Shown here one piece after another: positions 43,410-51,607 of a stretch of DNA of 64,000 nt. A program made the position numbers and the translations under genes. The stretch is from assembly GCF_000421165.1 (NCBI RefSeq), contig NZ_ATWI01000012.1, positions 124,001 through 188,000 of the forward strand, read 5' to 3'. The notes beneath the pieces are model-generated. The model searched no databases. It was not told where the DNA came from and saw nothing but the letters and a program-made list of their open reading frames with translations. The stretch's first letter is position 1. Each line of letters starts with the position of its first letter. This stretch comes from Marinobacter daepoensis DSM 16072 (GTDB lineage Bacteria; Pseudomonadota; Gammaproteobacteria; Pseudomonadales; Oleiphilaceae).

Positions 43410-44573
43410 ATGAGGGATGTACTCGAATTGTTTGAAGCGTTGCCCCAAGAGTATCCTCAATTGCTGGAACGCGCTACGAACCGCAGTGAACAGATCGTAT
43501 TTGCCGGCGCGGACTTCTTTACGCTGCAGCCCTTTGCGGTTGAATTGCTGCACCTGAGCCCGGCTCAGGTGGCCCTGTACCCCACCGTTGAAGAGGTGCC
43601 AGGCGATGACCGGTTTCTTCTCGCATTGAATGACGGGCAGCTCGAATACGCCACCCAGGTTTATGGCGAAGACATCCGCTACGATTTCTTTTTCCAACGC
43701 GAGGAGAACTCCCAAACCCGCTTGCAGGCTTACCACAACGACGGTCACGTCAACGCTGTGGAGGTTGAACGAATAACCCGCGACGACCAGGGGCTGCCGC
43801 TGCTCTACGAGCGCGTTGACACCCACGTGCGCTTAACCCAGCGGTACCAGTATCAGCAGTGCGGCACTGCTGACGGCCAACGCTGGATGTGTGACATTAC
43901 CAGCGAGAGCGTCAATCCGGCGCACGATTACACCTGCCAGCAACGACAGCGGGTCTATTTTGCAGACGACGGCTACACGGTTGACCGCATAGAGTCACTC
44001 GACAACGGCGACATACTCTACGACCGGGCAATGAACTCGCTTTCGCTGGAAGAACTGTTGGAACAGGCAAACGAGGCTATTGAGAGCAGATTGCTGGCGG
44101 GGCTGAGCCAGGAATCGCTGGAAAGCGTCGAAGTACGCTGTGTGTTGTTCGAGTATTCGCTCCAGGGCCCCTTCCCCCCTACCCTGGCGCTGATCCAACC
44201 GCACGAGGTTGACGATAATCCGGAGTATGCACCGTTAAGCTGGCTGAACGCTCCAGACGCGGAGCTTTTCAGCGAAAGAGGCCTGGACGCTGTCGACTTT
44301 CATCAAGGCTGCAGTGCGTTGTTCGACCAGCTCAATGCACAGCTGGACGCTTTGGAGTTCGAGAGCCAACAAGAACTGGTAATCACGTTTTACGTCGAAT
44401 TTTGCCGCCGCCTAATGAACAACCCTCGACTGGCAACATTAATCAGAACCGACGACGATTTTTTTGTGACCGCTCGGGATTTCGAGGCGGCCAATGAACT
44501 GGAATTGCTCGAACGGGTTCTCCCCGCACGCCAGTGGCAATCAATGAAATCGACCATCGAGTTGCACGAATAG
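43410..44573 (+). CDS. Large protein of unknown function
   Basis: A 387-aa acidic, soluble protein with no signal peptide or membrane segment and no family I recognise. It is rich in Glu, Asp and Gln. GC content is higher than in the preceding cassettes and there is no clear attC between it and the next gene, so 43.4-45.3 kb may be a two-gene unit of different origin. GAGG lies 11 bp before the ATG. Confidence 0.65.
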   Translation: MRDVLELFEALPQEYPQLLERATNRSEQIVFAGADFFTLQPFAVELLHLSPAQVALYPTVEEVPGDDRFLLALNDGQLEYATQVYGEDIRYDFFFQREENSQTRLQAYHNDGHVNAVEVERITRDDQGLPLLYERVDTHVRLTQRYQYQQCGTADGQRWMCDITSESVNPAHDYTCQQRQRVYFADDGYTVDRIESLDNGDILYDRAMNSLSLEELLEQANEAIESRLLAGLSQESLESVEVRCVLFEYSLQGPFPPTLALIQPHEVDDNPEYAPLSWLNAPDAELFSERGLDAVDFHQGCSALFDQLNAQLDALEFESQQELVITFYVEFCRRLMNNPRLATLIRTDDDFFVTARDFEAANELELLERVLPARQWQSMKSTIELHE

Positions 44574-44665
44574 GCTTCAGGGTGACAACAATGCCATGGT
44601 GATAATCCGCAATGATGGCGATTAAGTTGTTTTCAGCGCCAAAAAACCAAAAGGATAGCTAAGAA

Positions 44666-45319
44666 ATGTCGAGCTCAGAGGACCTGTTTGAGTGTTATGA
44701 AGTTGAAGACGGCGGCGTCGTTATTGGCGACTACCACGGAGATGCCACCGATTTGGTGATCCCCGACACAATCAAGGGTGAGGTGGTCAGGGCCATATAC
44801 CGCTATGCCTTTAAGAACAAAGGCCTGAAGTCCGTGGTGTTACCTCCAACTCTGGAAGAAATTCACGCGGAAGCTTTCTCTACAAACCAGCTGACGAGCA
44901 TCTCTTTCCCCGAAAAGCTGTACTACATAGGCCAGGACGCGTTTTACAACAACCGGTTAAAGAGCCTTGTGATCCCAGAGGCAATTACCTACATCGGTCA
45001 TGGGGCGTTTTCCAGAAACGCCTTGGAAGAGTTGAAAATTGAAGCGCCGCTGGAAACCATTCCCGACTATTGCTTCACACGTAATGCGCTGACATCACTG
45101 TCATTGCCAGAATCGGTCGTAGAGATTCGTGTGAGTGGCTTTGCCTACAACAACTTTGTCGATTTGGTGATCCCACGCCACATCAAAGAGATCGGCCCCC
45201 AAGGCTTTCAAGGTCTCGAGCACATTAAGCGCGTGCGCATGCCGGAGCGGTTTATGAATCGCATCAACAACATTTTTCTGGACTCGGCAATAGAACACGC
45301 AGAGTTTTCTGCGCTGTAG
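44666..45319 (+). CDS. BspA-type leucine-rich repeat protein
   Basis: A 217-aa protein built of LRR_5 (BspA/Treponema-type) repeats of about 23 residues: KGLKSVVLPPTLEEIHAEAF, NQLTSISFPEKLYYIGQDAF, NRLKSLVIPEAITYIGHGAF and others. It is cytoplasmic by sequence (no signal peptide). AAGGA precedes the ATG. Such repeats bind proteins; in this setting it may be an immunity or adaptor protein, which is inference. Confidence 0.82.
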   Translation: MSSSEDLFECYEVEDGGVVIGDYHGDATDLVIPDTIKGEVVRAIYRYAFKNKGLKSVVLPPTLEEIHAEAFSTNQLTSISFPEKLYYIGQDAFYNNRLKSLVIPEAITYIGHGAFSRNALEELKIEAPLETIPDYCFTRNALTSLSLPESVVEIRVSGFAYNNFVDLVIPRHIKEIGPQGFQGLEHIKRVRMPERFMNRINNIFLDSAIEHAEFSAL

Positions 45320-45345
45320 CCTGTAGCCCGGCGACCTGGGTCGGC

Positions 45346-45380
45346 CTGTCTGCAGCGACCACCTACGTCGCTGCAGACAG
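45346..45380. terminator. Perfect 13-bp inverted repeat
   Basis: CTGTCTGCAGCGA (45346-45358) and TCGCTGCAGACAG (45368-45380) with a 9-nt loop follow the LRR gene. It could be a terminator or the stem of a decayed attC; no T run follows. Confidence 0.5.
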
Positions 45381-45443
45381 CTTTAGTCGCCGTTTCCACC
45401 AGCTAGGGCGCTCTGGCGCTTCTCCTTATGTTAATTTGTGCCT

Positions 45444-46028
45444 ATGAACTACGACGATTTCATTGCAGAAGCGAAAGCCCTATCTAAAAGTGCGTTGTAC
45501 TTTACTCGAGCGGGTACCGGCGAGCCTTCGGGTTACTGGCACGGGCACCGTCCGGAGGGCGGACCGTTAATCTGTGTTCGGCGAGGCGGTGCATGGCTGA
45601 CAGTGATCCTAGGCCAAGAGCCGAATTCAACCGTCGTAGAAGTTACAGCGGAGCCACTTGAATCTACCGAGCCACTTTATGCTGAGAAGTGCGAATCGCT
45701 GCCCCCATTGGAGGCTGTGTTTTTGAGGGGCTCTGATGCCATCGAAAAATTTCTCCAAGATAATGGGTGGGAACGCACCGAGCCATACAACTCAAATTTC
45801 CCTAGTGACATCCCTGAACGATATGAGGGCCTTTGGCAGAGCAGCTGCGCCTTATACGTGGACGGAATTGTTGCTGTCATCGGGGGCTGGCACTTTCCGT
45901 GGCCAGACGGTGATTGGTACGAGTTGGCGGATTATGAGCTAGTGCTATGGGTTCTCGAAGGTGCTGAACCTTGGGTTGAAGTCTTCGCTGGTCAAAATGG
46001 TTTTACTGTATACGAGAGAGTCACATAA
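45444..46028 (+). CDS. Protein of unknown function, cassette 19
   Basis: A 194-aa soluble acidic protein with many Trp and Glu residues (GYWHGHRPEGG, GWHFPWPDGDWYELADYELV). The composition recalls small immunity or SUKH-like proteins but no family is firmly recognised. ATG 45444 is preferred over GTG 45438. The gene ends on the R'' core of attC 19. Confidence 0.6.
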   Translation: MNYDDFIAEAKALSKSALYFTRAGTGEPSGYWHGHRPEGGPLICVRRGGAWLTVILGQEPNSTVVEVTAEPLESTEPLYAEKCESLPPLEAVFLRGSDAIEKFLQDNGWERTEPYNSNFPSDIPERYEGLWQSSCALYVDGIVAVIGGWHFPWPDGDWYELADYELVLWVLEGAEPWVEVFAGQNGFTVYERVT

Positions 46029-46075
46029 CAAGCAGTTCAAGTTTGCTACGGCCCTGGCGGGCCTCCGCCGGGTTC
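46023..46075 (+). repeat. attC site 19, left part only
   Basis: ACATAAC (46023-46029) then AAGCAGTTCAAG and GGCCCTGGCGGGCC / CCGCCGG match a normal site, but the sequence then breaks off into about 100 bp of unrelated DNA. Confidence 0.7.
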
Positions 46076-46180
46076 TGTTTGAGATATGGTTTTGGGAAAA
46101 TACGTCGTTCGATACTCAGTCCATGCCAGTGCCATCATTATTCTTCGGGTTTGGCATGGCCTTGAAGGAGAACGATAGCA

Positions 46181-46258
46181 ATTTAACCAAACGCGGGATT
46201 CGGACGCCCTCGTCTCCGCTTCGCTGTGTCAAGGTCGCCGGTGCGCTCTGTGTTAGCC
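46181..46258 (+). repeat. attC site 20
   Basis: R'' ATTTAAC (46181-46187), GGACGCCCTC arm, R' GTTAGCC (46252-46258). About 105 bp of non-coding DNA separate it from the broken site 19. Confidence 0.75.
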
Positions 46259-46273
46259 TCGCAAGGAATGGCA

Positions 46274-47047
46274 TTGAAAAATCTAACTGATGAGCAAGTA
46301 CAATATGGATTCTACCATTTCTTTAAGGATAGAAAGGACGATATTCCCAGGGCAACTGAGCTCGCCGACTATGACGGTGGGGATGAGCTTGTTATTAATT
46401 GCACGCAACTAGGCAGCGAATATTCTCAAAAAGAAAGGAAACGAGTATTAAATGAATGGTGTGAGTTTCTAGAGAAAAATCCATCACGTTTCAAAAAGTT
46501 AAAATTCGGAACCAGAATGCCGCAAGAACTGTTCAATGCGGCATGCAGGCAAACGAACTTGAGAAACCTAGAGATAAAATGGGGTGCATACAAAGATTTA
46601 TCTGCGATTGAAAACCTGCAAGATCTAGACTTCTTATATATTGGATCTGGTGCAGGTGTTGAATCAGTAACTCCTATTAGCAAAATTAAAAGGTTGTCAG
46701 GTCTTTATATCGAGAACTTTCAGAAGATTCAGGATTACTCTTCAATAGCTCTATTGCAAGAGCTTACAAGCCTGACGCTATGCGGAGATGGCTTAGGCCC
46801 TCAATATGTAAAGGTGGAATCAATTGATTTCCTAAAAGAAATGAAACAGCTAAGATTTCTAAATCTTCTGACTATCCAGCTAAAAAACAAGGATTATTCG
46901 CCAATCTTGGAGCTAACTAATTTAGAGCATTTAAGCCTTCGCAGTCATAGAGACGTGAAAAGGTTTTATAATGAGTTATCTGCACTGCCTAAATTAAAGT
47001 GGGGTCTCCTAAAAGAGAAGCCCAATATTTATGAATCGCAAGGCTGA
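46274..47047 (+). CDS. Leucine-rich repeat protein, cassette 20
   Basis: A 257-aa protein with an N-terminal helical part and LRR-like repeats from about residue 100 (LRNLEIKWGAYKDLSAIENL, LTSLTLCGDG, LRFLNLLTIQL, LEHLSLRSH). TTG 46274 is favoured because AAGGA at 46263-46267 is 6 nt before it; ATG 46268 would leave no spacing. The family is similar to LRR proteins seen with SMI1/immunity clusters. Function unknown. Confidence 0.7.
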   Translation: MKNLTDEQVQYGFYHFFKDRKDDIPRATELADYDGGDELVINCTQLGSEYSQKERKRVLNEWCEFLEKNPSRFKKLKFGTRMPQELFNAACRQTNLRNLEIKWGAYKDLSAIENLQDLDFLYIGSGAGVESVTPISKIKRLSGLYIENFQKIQDYSSIALLQELTSLTLCGDGLGPQYVKVESIDFLKEMKQLRFLNLLTIQLKNKDYSPILELTNLEHLSLRSHRDVKRFYNELSALPKLKWGLLKEKPNIYESQG

Positions 47048-47125
47048 CAAGGCAATCAAATTTGTTCCGGCCCGATGGGCCTCCGCCGGACGCCCCGACG
47101 CTGGCGCAAAGTCAGGGGGTTATAC
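47042..47125 (+). repeat. attC site 21
   Basis: Core GGCTGAC (47042-47048, altered from TAAC), arms CCGATGGGCC and GGACGCCCC, R' GTTATAC (47119-47125). Confidence 0.8.
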
Positions 47126-47141
47126 ATTCAAAGGAATGGCA

Positions 47142-47264
47142 ATGAGAATACAGTTTCTTTTGATGATCTTAGTGCGTCTGCATCCGGCCAGTTCGTTGGT
47201 TCATGTGGCCGGGCTTTTTGCCCCACATTTAAAGATAGAAATTGAAGCCATCATTGTATTGTGA
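47142..47264 (+). CDS. Doubtful small hydrophobic ORF, cassette 21
   Basis: Forty codons from ATG 47142, 6 nt after AAGGA: MRIQFLLMILVRLHPASSLV and a hydrophobic remainder. It may be a tiny membrane peptide or a fragment. Only the ribosome site and position behind an attC support it. Confidence 0.35.
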   Translation: MRIQFLLMILVRLHPASSLVHVAGLFAPHLKIEIEAIIVL

Positions 47265-47348
47265 GCCACTTATGATGTTGACTGTTTCTTAGCAGTTGGT
47301 TGGTTCGGCGGTACTGCGAGTGATGCGGCCATATCTGAATTTATCCGC

Positions 47349-47399
47349 TAGCAAGACGCGGCGTTCGGATGACGGCGCCAGCGGACTTTAGCGTTGAAA
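47349..47399 (+). repeat. attC-like site 22 (weak)
   Basis: CGCTAGCAAGACGC and GCGTTGAAA with partly complementary arms CGGCG and CGCCAGCG suggest a short, decayed site upstream of the next gene. No other feature is seen in 47265-47418. Confidence 0.4.
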
Positions 47400-47418
47400 C
47401 GAAAACACAGGAGGTCAA

Positions 47419-47907
47419 ATGCGACGGATTGAATCACACGCTATCTGGTGGGCCAATCTGGCCTTTCTATCCTTACTCCCGGGCTTTGTCTTTGCAGGCA
47501 GCGCTGGCCCTGAAGACTATCTCGCTGACAAATCGTTGGTATTGGAAGTTAGGTATTGTGAGTGTCAGGCCACCAAAACTGACAGCGAGCCCTCGGATCT
47601 TTTGCCCAGCTTTCTGAAAGACTCGTCTCTTATAACGGTTGGCGTATCGAGCGAGGAGACGGGCTTCGCTTCGTCAAAGGAGTTGGCCATAGGTTATGAG
47701 TTCAAGCCGGTTGCAGGCTCGCCCAAGCAGTTTCAATTCAATTATGCTGGCCGTTACACCGCGAGCAATGGGAGCAGCGCCGGCAGCGGGGAGTTGCTGC
47801 TGATCCAGGGGCAATGGGTCAATCTTTTCGGATCGCTGGATGAGAGCAAAGCAGGAGCGCAACACAGCAACGTTGCGGTGCGTCTGGCTAAGCCCGGTGG
47901 TTCTTGA
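47419..47907 (+). CDS. Secreted protein of unknown function, cassette 22
   Basis: A 162-aa protein behind GGAGG with a long signal peptide ending GFVFAG (hydrophobic part WWANLAFLSLLP). The mature part is mainly beta with one close Cys pair (RYCECQ). No family recognised. It sits between two weak attC-like sites, so it belongs to the eroding end of the array. Confidence 0.65.
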   Translation: MRRIESHAIWWANLAFLSLLPGFVFAGSAGPEDYLADKSLVLEVRYCECQATKTDSEPSDLLPSFLKDSSLITVGVSSEETGFASSKELAIGYEFKPVAGSPKQFQFNYAGRYTASNGSSAGSGELLLIQGQWVNLFGSLDESKAGAQHSNVAVRLAKPGGS

Positions 47908-47913
47908 AGGCAG

Positions 47914-47977
47914 GTTTTAACAAAGCAAGGCAGATATGGCCGCTGTGCTCTGGAAGGCCGCGAGGCGCAGGTGCTAA
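47914..47977 (+). repeat. attC-like site 23 (decayed)
   Basis: GTTTTAAC-AAAGC at the left and GGTGCTAAAA (for GCGTTA) at the right, with GGCCGC/GCGGCC-like arms between. It is the last plausible site in the array. Confidence 0.5.
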
Positions 47978-47988
47978 AAGGAAGAAAG

Positions 47989-48492
47989 ATGTATCGAGCC
48001 GTTGTCATCGTGCTTTCAGCGTTGCTGGCCTCTGGTTGTGTTGGTCTGGCCGTTGGTACTTATGGAAAAGCGGAATGGGTCCGAACCGATTTTCGCTTGG
48101 CAAAAGAACGTAATCAGTTCTCCTTCGAGAAACGGGACGCGCCGTATACGGAAGAGGAAATCACGGCATACTGGGGCGATCCCGATTCTGTCGATCACTT
48201 CAAAGAGTGTAAGGTACTGATTTATAAAGATGGAACCTCCTGGGCTGGAGTAGGTGCCTTTGTCGGTATCGCCCCGGTGCCTCTGGTGGTTCCAACGGGC
48301 ACGTATAAAAACCGGTTCTACCTTCAGAATCAGGTCGCCGTTGGCCTGATTCAGGAGTACGGAGAAGTCGGTCGTGCGGTGGGTTATACCTGTGGCAGCA
48401 ATGAGTGTGGCGTCAGCACGGGGAAAAAGGCTGAGAATTACCACCTCCAGCCTGGGGAGGCCATCGCGTCCTGGTGCGCCAAGAGGCAGTAA
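47989..48492 (+). CDS. Lipoprotein of unknown function
   Basis: A 167-aa lipoprotein: MYRAVVIVLSALLASGCVGL places the acylated residue at Cys17. The next 70 residues include YTEEEITAYWGDPD, a phrase common in small outer-membrane assembly-like (SmpA/OmlA-type) proteins, and a hydrophobic stretch GVGAFVGIAPVPLVVPTGTY. AAAGGAAG precedes ATG 47989. Location: probably the outer membrane. Role unknown. Confidence 0.75.
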   Translation: MYRAVVIVLSALLASGCVGLAVGTYGKAEWVRTDFRLAKERNQFSFEKRDAPYTEEEITAYWGDPDSVDHFKECKVLIYKDGTSWAGVGAFVGIAPVPLVVPTGTYKNRFYLQNQVAVGLIQEYGEVGRAVGYTCGSNECGVSTGKKAENYHLQPGEAIASWCAKRQ

Positions 48493-48539
48493 CCGACGCC
48501 GCGCGTTCGGCACATTAAAGGAAAAGACCGGTTCAGAAC

Positions 48540-49022
48540 ATGAACATACCAATCGAGATAGAAAGGTTTCTATCAAGCGGGCTCTCAGCGTCGCGGCAGA
48601 TAGATATTGGGTTTGAGATTTTCGAGTTTCCAGACCTGGGCGGCGTCATGAAGTTTCAGGAAGGCTATCGAATAAACGGCGTTACGAAAGAACGTGAAAC
48701 GTCGTGGCCTGAAAACTGGGTTGTTTTTGGTTGTTCAAATAGTGACCCGTTAATTTACAATACCGACGATGGCACGGTGATGTTTGGCCGCCATGGGGCA
48801 GGAACCTGGAAGCCAGTCACCCTGTTTTCCAGTATCGCTGAAATGTCTGCGTGCCTGATGGCCTTGTCTGACGTGGTCTTGGACGCCGACGATCATCTTT
48901 ATGATGCGGATTTCAATATTAAACCCCGGTATGTTGACGCTATGAAACGTGCGGTGTCAGAGCTCATGGGTGATGAACAGGGAAACGTTATCATTGAGTC
49001 TTTTGAGATCACCAGCTATTAG
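48540..49022 (+). CDS. SUKH/SMI1-like protein
   Basis: A 160-aa protein with the SMI1/KNR4 (SUKH) outline: FEFPDLGGVMKFQEGYRING, then WVVFGCSNSDPLIYNTDDG and HGAGTWKPVTLFSSIAEMSA. SUKH proteins are commonly immunity factors for polymorphic toxins. No toxin is adjacent; orphan immunity genes are frequent in cassettes. Confidence 0.7.
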   Translation: MNIPIEIERFLSSGLSASRQIDIGFEIFEFPDLGGVMKFQEGYRINGVTKERETSWPENWVVFGCSNSDPLIYNTDDGTVMFGRHGAGTWKPVTLFSSIAEMSACLMALSDVVLDADDHLYDADFNIKPRYVDAMKRAVSELMGDEQGNVIIESFEITSY

Positions 49023-49043
49023 CCCGACGCCTGCCTCCAAAGG

Positions 49044-49397
49044 ATGTCTTTGCCTGCGATGATGGAGTTTTTCAGAGTCGCGTTTCTGGTTGCAGGTGCG
49101 ATACCCCTGATTGCATACCCATTTGCCGCGCTGGCCAGTCTCATGGGGTTGGGGAGTAAACCCGGCGTGAAGGCCCCTTTGTTTAACCGGGTGATGAACC
49201 GTGTGTTTCTGTGGGGGACGTTGATGTACCCGGTGCTCTTTGGCGTGAGTTATGGCTGGAGCGAGAAGGGCACGGAATACGGTTTTCTGGCGGCGTTACT
49301 GCCGCTGTTTTATTTGCTTTTGCTGTGGGTGAGTTATCACTTTATGGATGCGCCACCGGGCCTGAAAACCGATAAGGCCGGGCCGGGCGAGAACTAA
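49044..49397 (+). CDS. Small integral membrane protein
   Basis: A 117-aa protein with three hydrophobic segments (about residues 8-32, 50-68 and 76-98). The start is uncertain: ATG 49044 overlaps an AGGATG site, while ATG 49059 or TTG 49050 are alternatives. No family recognised. It follows the SUKH-like gene by 22 bp and may be co-transcribed. Confidence 0.65.
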   Translation: MSLPAMMEFFRVAFLVAGAIPLIAYPFAALASLMGLGSKPGVKAPLFNRVMNRVFLWGTLMYPVLFGVSYGWSEKGTEYGFLAALLPLFYLLLLWVSYHFMDAPPGLKTDKAGPGEN

Positions 49398-49503
49398 AAG
49401 GACGTGTCTGTCTGCAATGGAGGGCCGTGATAGCAGCTTTGAGTTGGCTATAGCCTGATGTTGCGGCCGGCTCCCCGGTGGTCTCGGGTTGCCGGCAACC
49501 GCT

Positions 49504-49794
49504 TTATAGGCCTTCCACAATCACAATGTCCACCTCTGCCGCACCTTCTCGCGCCCCGCGAGCCTTCCGGTACTCTTCTGAATGGTAACAATCCAGAGCT
49601 TGTTGATAGCTCGGAAACTCAATGATGACGGTCCGTTCCGGAGTCGTCCGTCCTTCCAGTGCCTGATTTTGTCCGCCCCGGGCAAGAAAGTGAGCGTCAT
49701 ACTTACGAAATGCTTCGGGTGCCAGGGCCTGGTAGCCCGCGTAGTTTTGCTCGTTGGTGATCGTGACGTTTGCGATCCAGTAGCCTTTTATCAT
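49504..49794 (-). CDS. DUF1330-family protein
   Basis: A 96-aa protein of the DUF1330 (dimeric alpha/beta barrel, NIPSNAP-like) family: KGYWIANVTITNEQNYAGYQ, FLARGGQ, and IIEFPSYQQALDCYHSEEYR. ATG 49794 follows GAGGG. Unknown reaction. Its start and that of ribB share the TGGTATACCA operator at 49830, tying it to the catabolic cluster. Confidence 0.85.
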   Translation of the reverse strand: MIKGYWIANVTITNEQNYAGYQALAPEAFRKYDAHFLARGGQNQALEGRTTPERTVIIEFPSYQQALDCYHSEEYRKARGAREGAAEVDIVIVEGL

Positions 49795-49829
49795 GATCCC
49801 TCTCATGGCTCCTTTTGAGGTTTTGTATT

Positions 49830-49841
49830 ATGGTATACCAT
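49830..49841. promoter_or_regulatory. Operator ATGGTATACCAT
   Basis: A perfect 12-bp palindrome between the divergent DUF1330 and ribB genes. The same core occurs at 56273 and 56455. TGGTATACCA fits GntR/FadR-type operators, and a FadR-type GntR gene lies at 51608. Confidence 0.8.
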
Positions 49842-49904
49842 AGTGTTTTGTATTGTTAGAGCGTGTGCTGGCGACAGCGTTAACTCCTCCAGAACGGTGA
49901 CTGT

Positions 49905-50999
49905 ATGAATTTCGACTCAACCGAAAGCCTGATCGAAGATATTGGTAAGGGGCGGATGGTGCTGCTCCTTGATGATGAGGATCGTGAGAATGAAGGCGAT
50001 CTGGTTATGGCGGCGGAGCATGTCACGCCGGAGGCGATCAATTTCATGGCGACGCATGCACGGGGTCTGATTTGTCTGACGCTCACCGGAGAGAGATGTG
50101 ATCAGCTGGAGCTGCCTCCGATGGTGATGAATAACGGTGCCAGCTTCGCGACCGCTTTTACCGTATCGATAGAGGCCCGTGAGGGGGTGACAACGGGCAT
50201 TTCGGCGGCCGACCGGGCGACAACCGTTAAGGCGGCGGTGGCCCCGGAGGCGCATCCACGAGATCTGGTTCAACCCGGGCATATCTTTCCTTTGAGAGCT
50301 CGGGAGGGCGGCGTACTGAGCCGGGCAGGCCACACCGAGGCGGGGTGCGACCTTACCCGGCTGGCGGGGCTGGAGCCGGCGGCGGTGATTGTGGAAGTGA
50401 TGAATGACGATGGCAGTATGGCCCGGCGACCAGAGCTGGAGGAATTTGCCAGGCAGCATGGCATTCGCATTGGCACCATCGCAGACCTGATCCAGTATCG
50501 GCTGGAAAGGGAGAAAACGGTGGAGCATACGGGGCAGCAACCCCTGTCTACGGCGCATGGTGAGTTTGTCTTACATACCTACGAGGATTTGATTACGGGC
50601 GACGCGCATCTGGCCCTGACCATGGGGGAGGTCTGTGGATCGGAGCCGACGTTGGTCCGGGTGCATTCCGTGGACCCATTGCGTGATCTCGTGGGGGCAG
50701 ACTATCAGGGCCCCAGAGCCTGGTCGCTCTGGTCGGCGCTGGAGAATGTTGCCAGGGCGGAACGGGGAGCGGTGGTTATTCTGGCCAGTCAGGAATCGTC
50801 CCAGAGCCTTCTGTCCCGGGCAACCCGCCAGGACACGCCGCCTCCCGATGTGTCATCCATTCGCTATTCCGGTGTGGGTACCGGTTCTCAGATTCTTGCT
50901 GATCTGGGCATCCGGAAGCTGAGGCTTATGGGGGCGCCTCTGAACTACAAAGGGCTGGCAGGTTTTGACCTGGAAGTGGTTGAGATTGTTCAACCGTAG
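49905..50999 (+). CDS. ribB: 3,4-dihydroxy-2-butanone-4-phosphate synthase with degenerate GTP cyclohydrolase II domain
   Basis: The N-terminal 200 residues form a complete DHBP synthase: [34 protein letters not shown] and [13 protein letters not shown] carry the acidic and His residues. It makes the four-carbon unit of riboflavin from ribulose-5-phosphate. The C-terminal half looks like GTP cyclohydrolase II but lacks the zinc cysteines ([13 protein letters not shown] where active enzymes have a GDxxGSxxCDC motif). Sitting beside flavin-dependent catabolic genes and sharing their operator, it likely boosts flavin supply for the monooxygenase. Confidence 0.88.
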   Translation: MNFDSTESLIEDIGKGRMVLLLDDEDRENEGDLVMAAEHVTPEAINFMATHARGLICLTLTGERCDQLELPPMVMNNGASFATAFTVSIEAREGVTTGISAADRATTVKAAVAPEAHPRDLVQPGHIFPLRAREGGVLSRAGHTEAGCDLTRLAGLEPAAVIVEVMNDDGSMARRPELEEFARQHGIRIGTIADLIQYRLEREKTVEHTGQQPLSTAHGEFVLHTYEDLITGDAHLALTMGEVCGSEPTLVRVHSVDPLRDLVGADYQGPRAWSLWSALENVARAERGAVVILASQESSQSLLSRATRQDTPPPDVSSIRYSGVGTGSQILADLGIRKLRLMGAPLNYKGLAGFDLEVVEIVQP

Positions 51000-51040
51000 A
51001 TGGGTAAGGGGTGGTTCAGGGAAGAAGCGCCCCTGAAGCA

Positions 51041-51598
51041 TCACTGCATGAAGTGGACGACGCCTTTTTCCATGCTTCCCGTATAGATTCCGTAGGTACC
51101 TCCGTCGCGTTCCGCGATGTACCGCTCCAGGATCTGGCGAATGGCCGGGTAGAAAATCAGATCCCAGGGAATGTCCTGGGGTTTGAACCAGTTCACGGCC
51201 CGTGTCTCCGGGCCCGGGGCGTCCTCCCAGGTCACCACCCGGGCGCGATAGATGATATAGAGCTCGTTGGTGGGGGGCACGCTGAAAATAGAGTAAGGCG
51301 TGGTGACCTCGGCGTCGATGCCGGTTTCTTCCCAGACCTCTCGGCGCGCTGCTTCCTCCACACTCTCACACCGTTCCATGAAGCCGGCAGGTAGTGTCCA
51401 GCTGCCAACGCGTGGCGGAATGCCTCGCTGGCACAGCAGAATGCGGCCCTCCTGCTCAATAATGGCGCCGGCAATCACCTTGGGGTTGTCGTAGACAACG
51501 GCGCCGCAGGCGCCGCAGTAGTCCCGTTCATGGGTATCACCGGGGGGGGTTCCCCTGGCCAGGGGGGAGTGGCCACAATGTGAGCAGAAGTTGGGCAT
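51041..51598 (-). CDS. NUDIX hydrolase with zinc ribbon
   Basis: A 185-aa hydrolase. A two-CxxC zinc ribbon (CSHCGH, CGACGA) leads, followed by the NUDIX box GFMERCESVEEAARREVWEE near residue 78. The layout resembles NADH/FAD pyrophosphatase-like NUDIX proteins. In this flavin-using cluster a role in removing damaged or excess nucleotides such as FAD or NADH is likely but unproven. It stops 42 bp after ribB, converging on it. Confidence 0.88.
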   Translation of the reverse strand: MPNFCSHCGHSPLARGTPPGDTHERDYCGACGAVVYDNPKVIAGAIIEQEGRILLCQRGIPPRVGSWTLPAGFMERCESVEEAARREVWEETGIDAEVTTPYSIFSVPPTNELYIIYRARVVTWEDAPGPETRAVNWFKPQDIPWDLIFYPAIRQILERYIAERDGGTYGIYTGSMEKGVVHFMQ

Positions 51599-51607
51599 GG
51601 CGTATTC

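Larger units (their letters stand above)
28601..47980 (+). mobile_element. Integron cassette array without integrase (CALIN)
   Basis: About twenty attC-like sites separate small genes, most in the same orientation. The sites end in GCGTTA and begin with a YAAC core followed by CAAG/CCAG, and most carry a central GGACGCC arm. No tyrosine recombinase gene is present in the window: the left neighbour is a chromosomal metalloprotease-like gene and the right end dissolves into degenerate sites. Base composition is clearly more AT-rich than in the flanks and varies between cassettes. This fits a cluster of attC sites lacking integron integrase, possibly a detached piece of a chromosomal integron. 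Confidence 0.88.

Noticed and set aside
28601..47980. CRISPR array
   Set aside because: The recurring motifs are variable, hairpin-forming and separated by whole genes, as in attC sites, not short direct repeats with uniform spacers.
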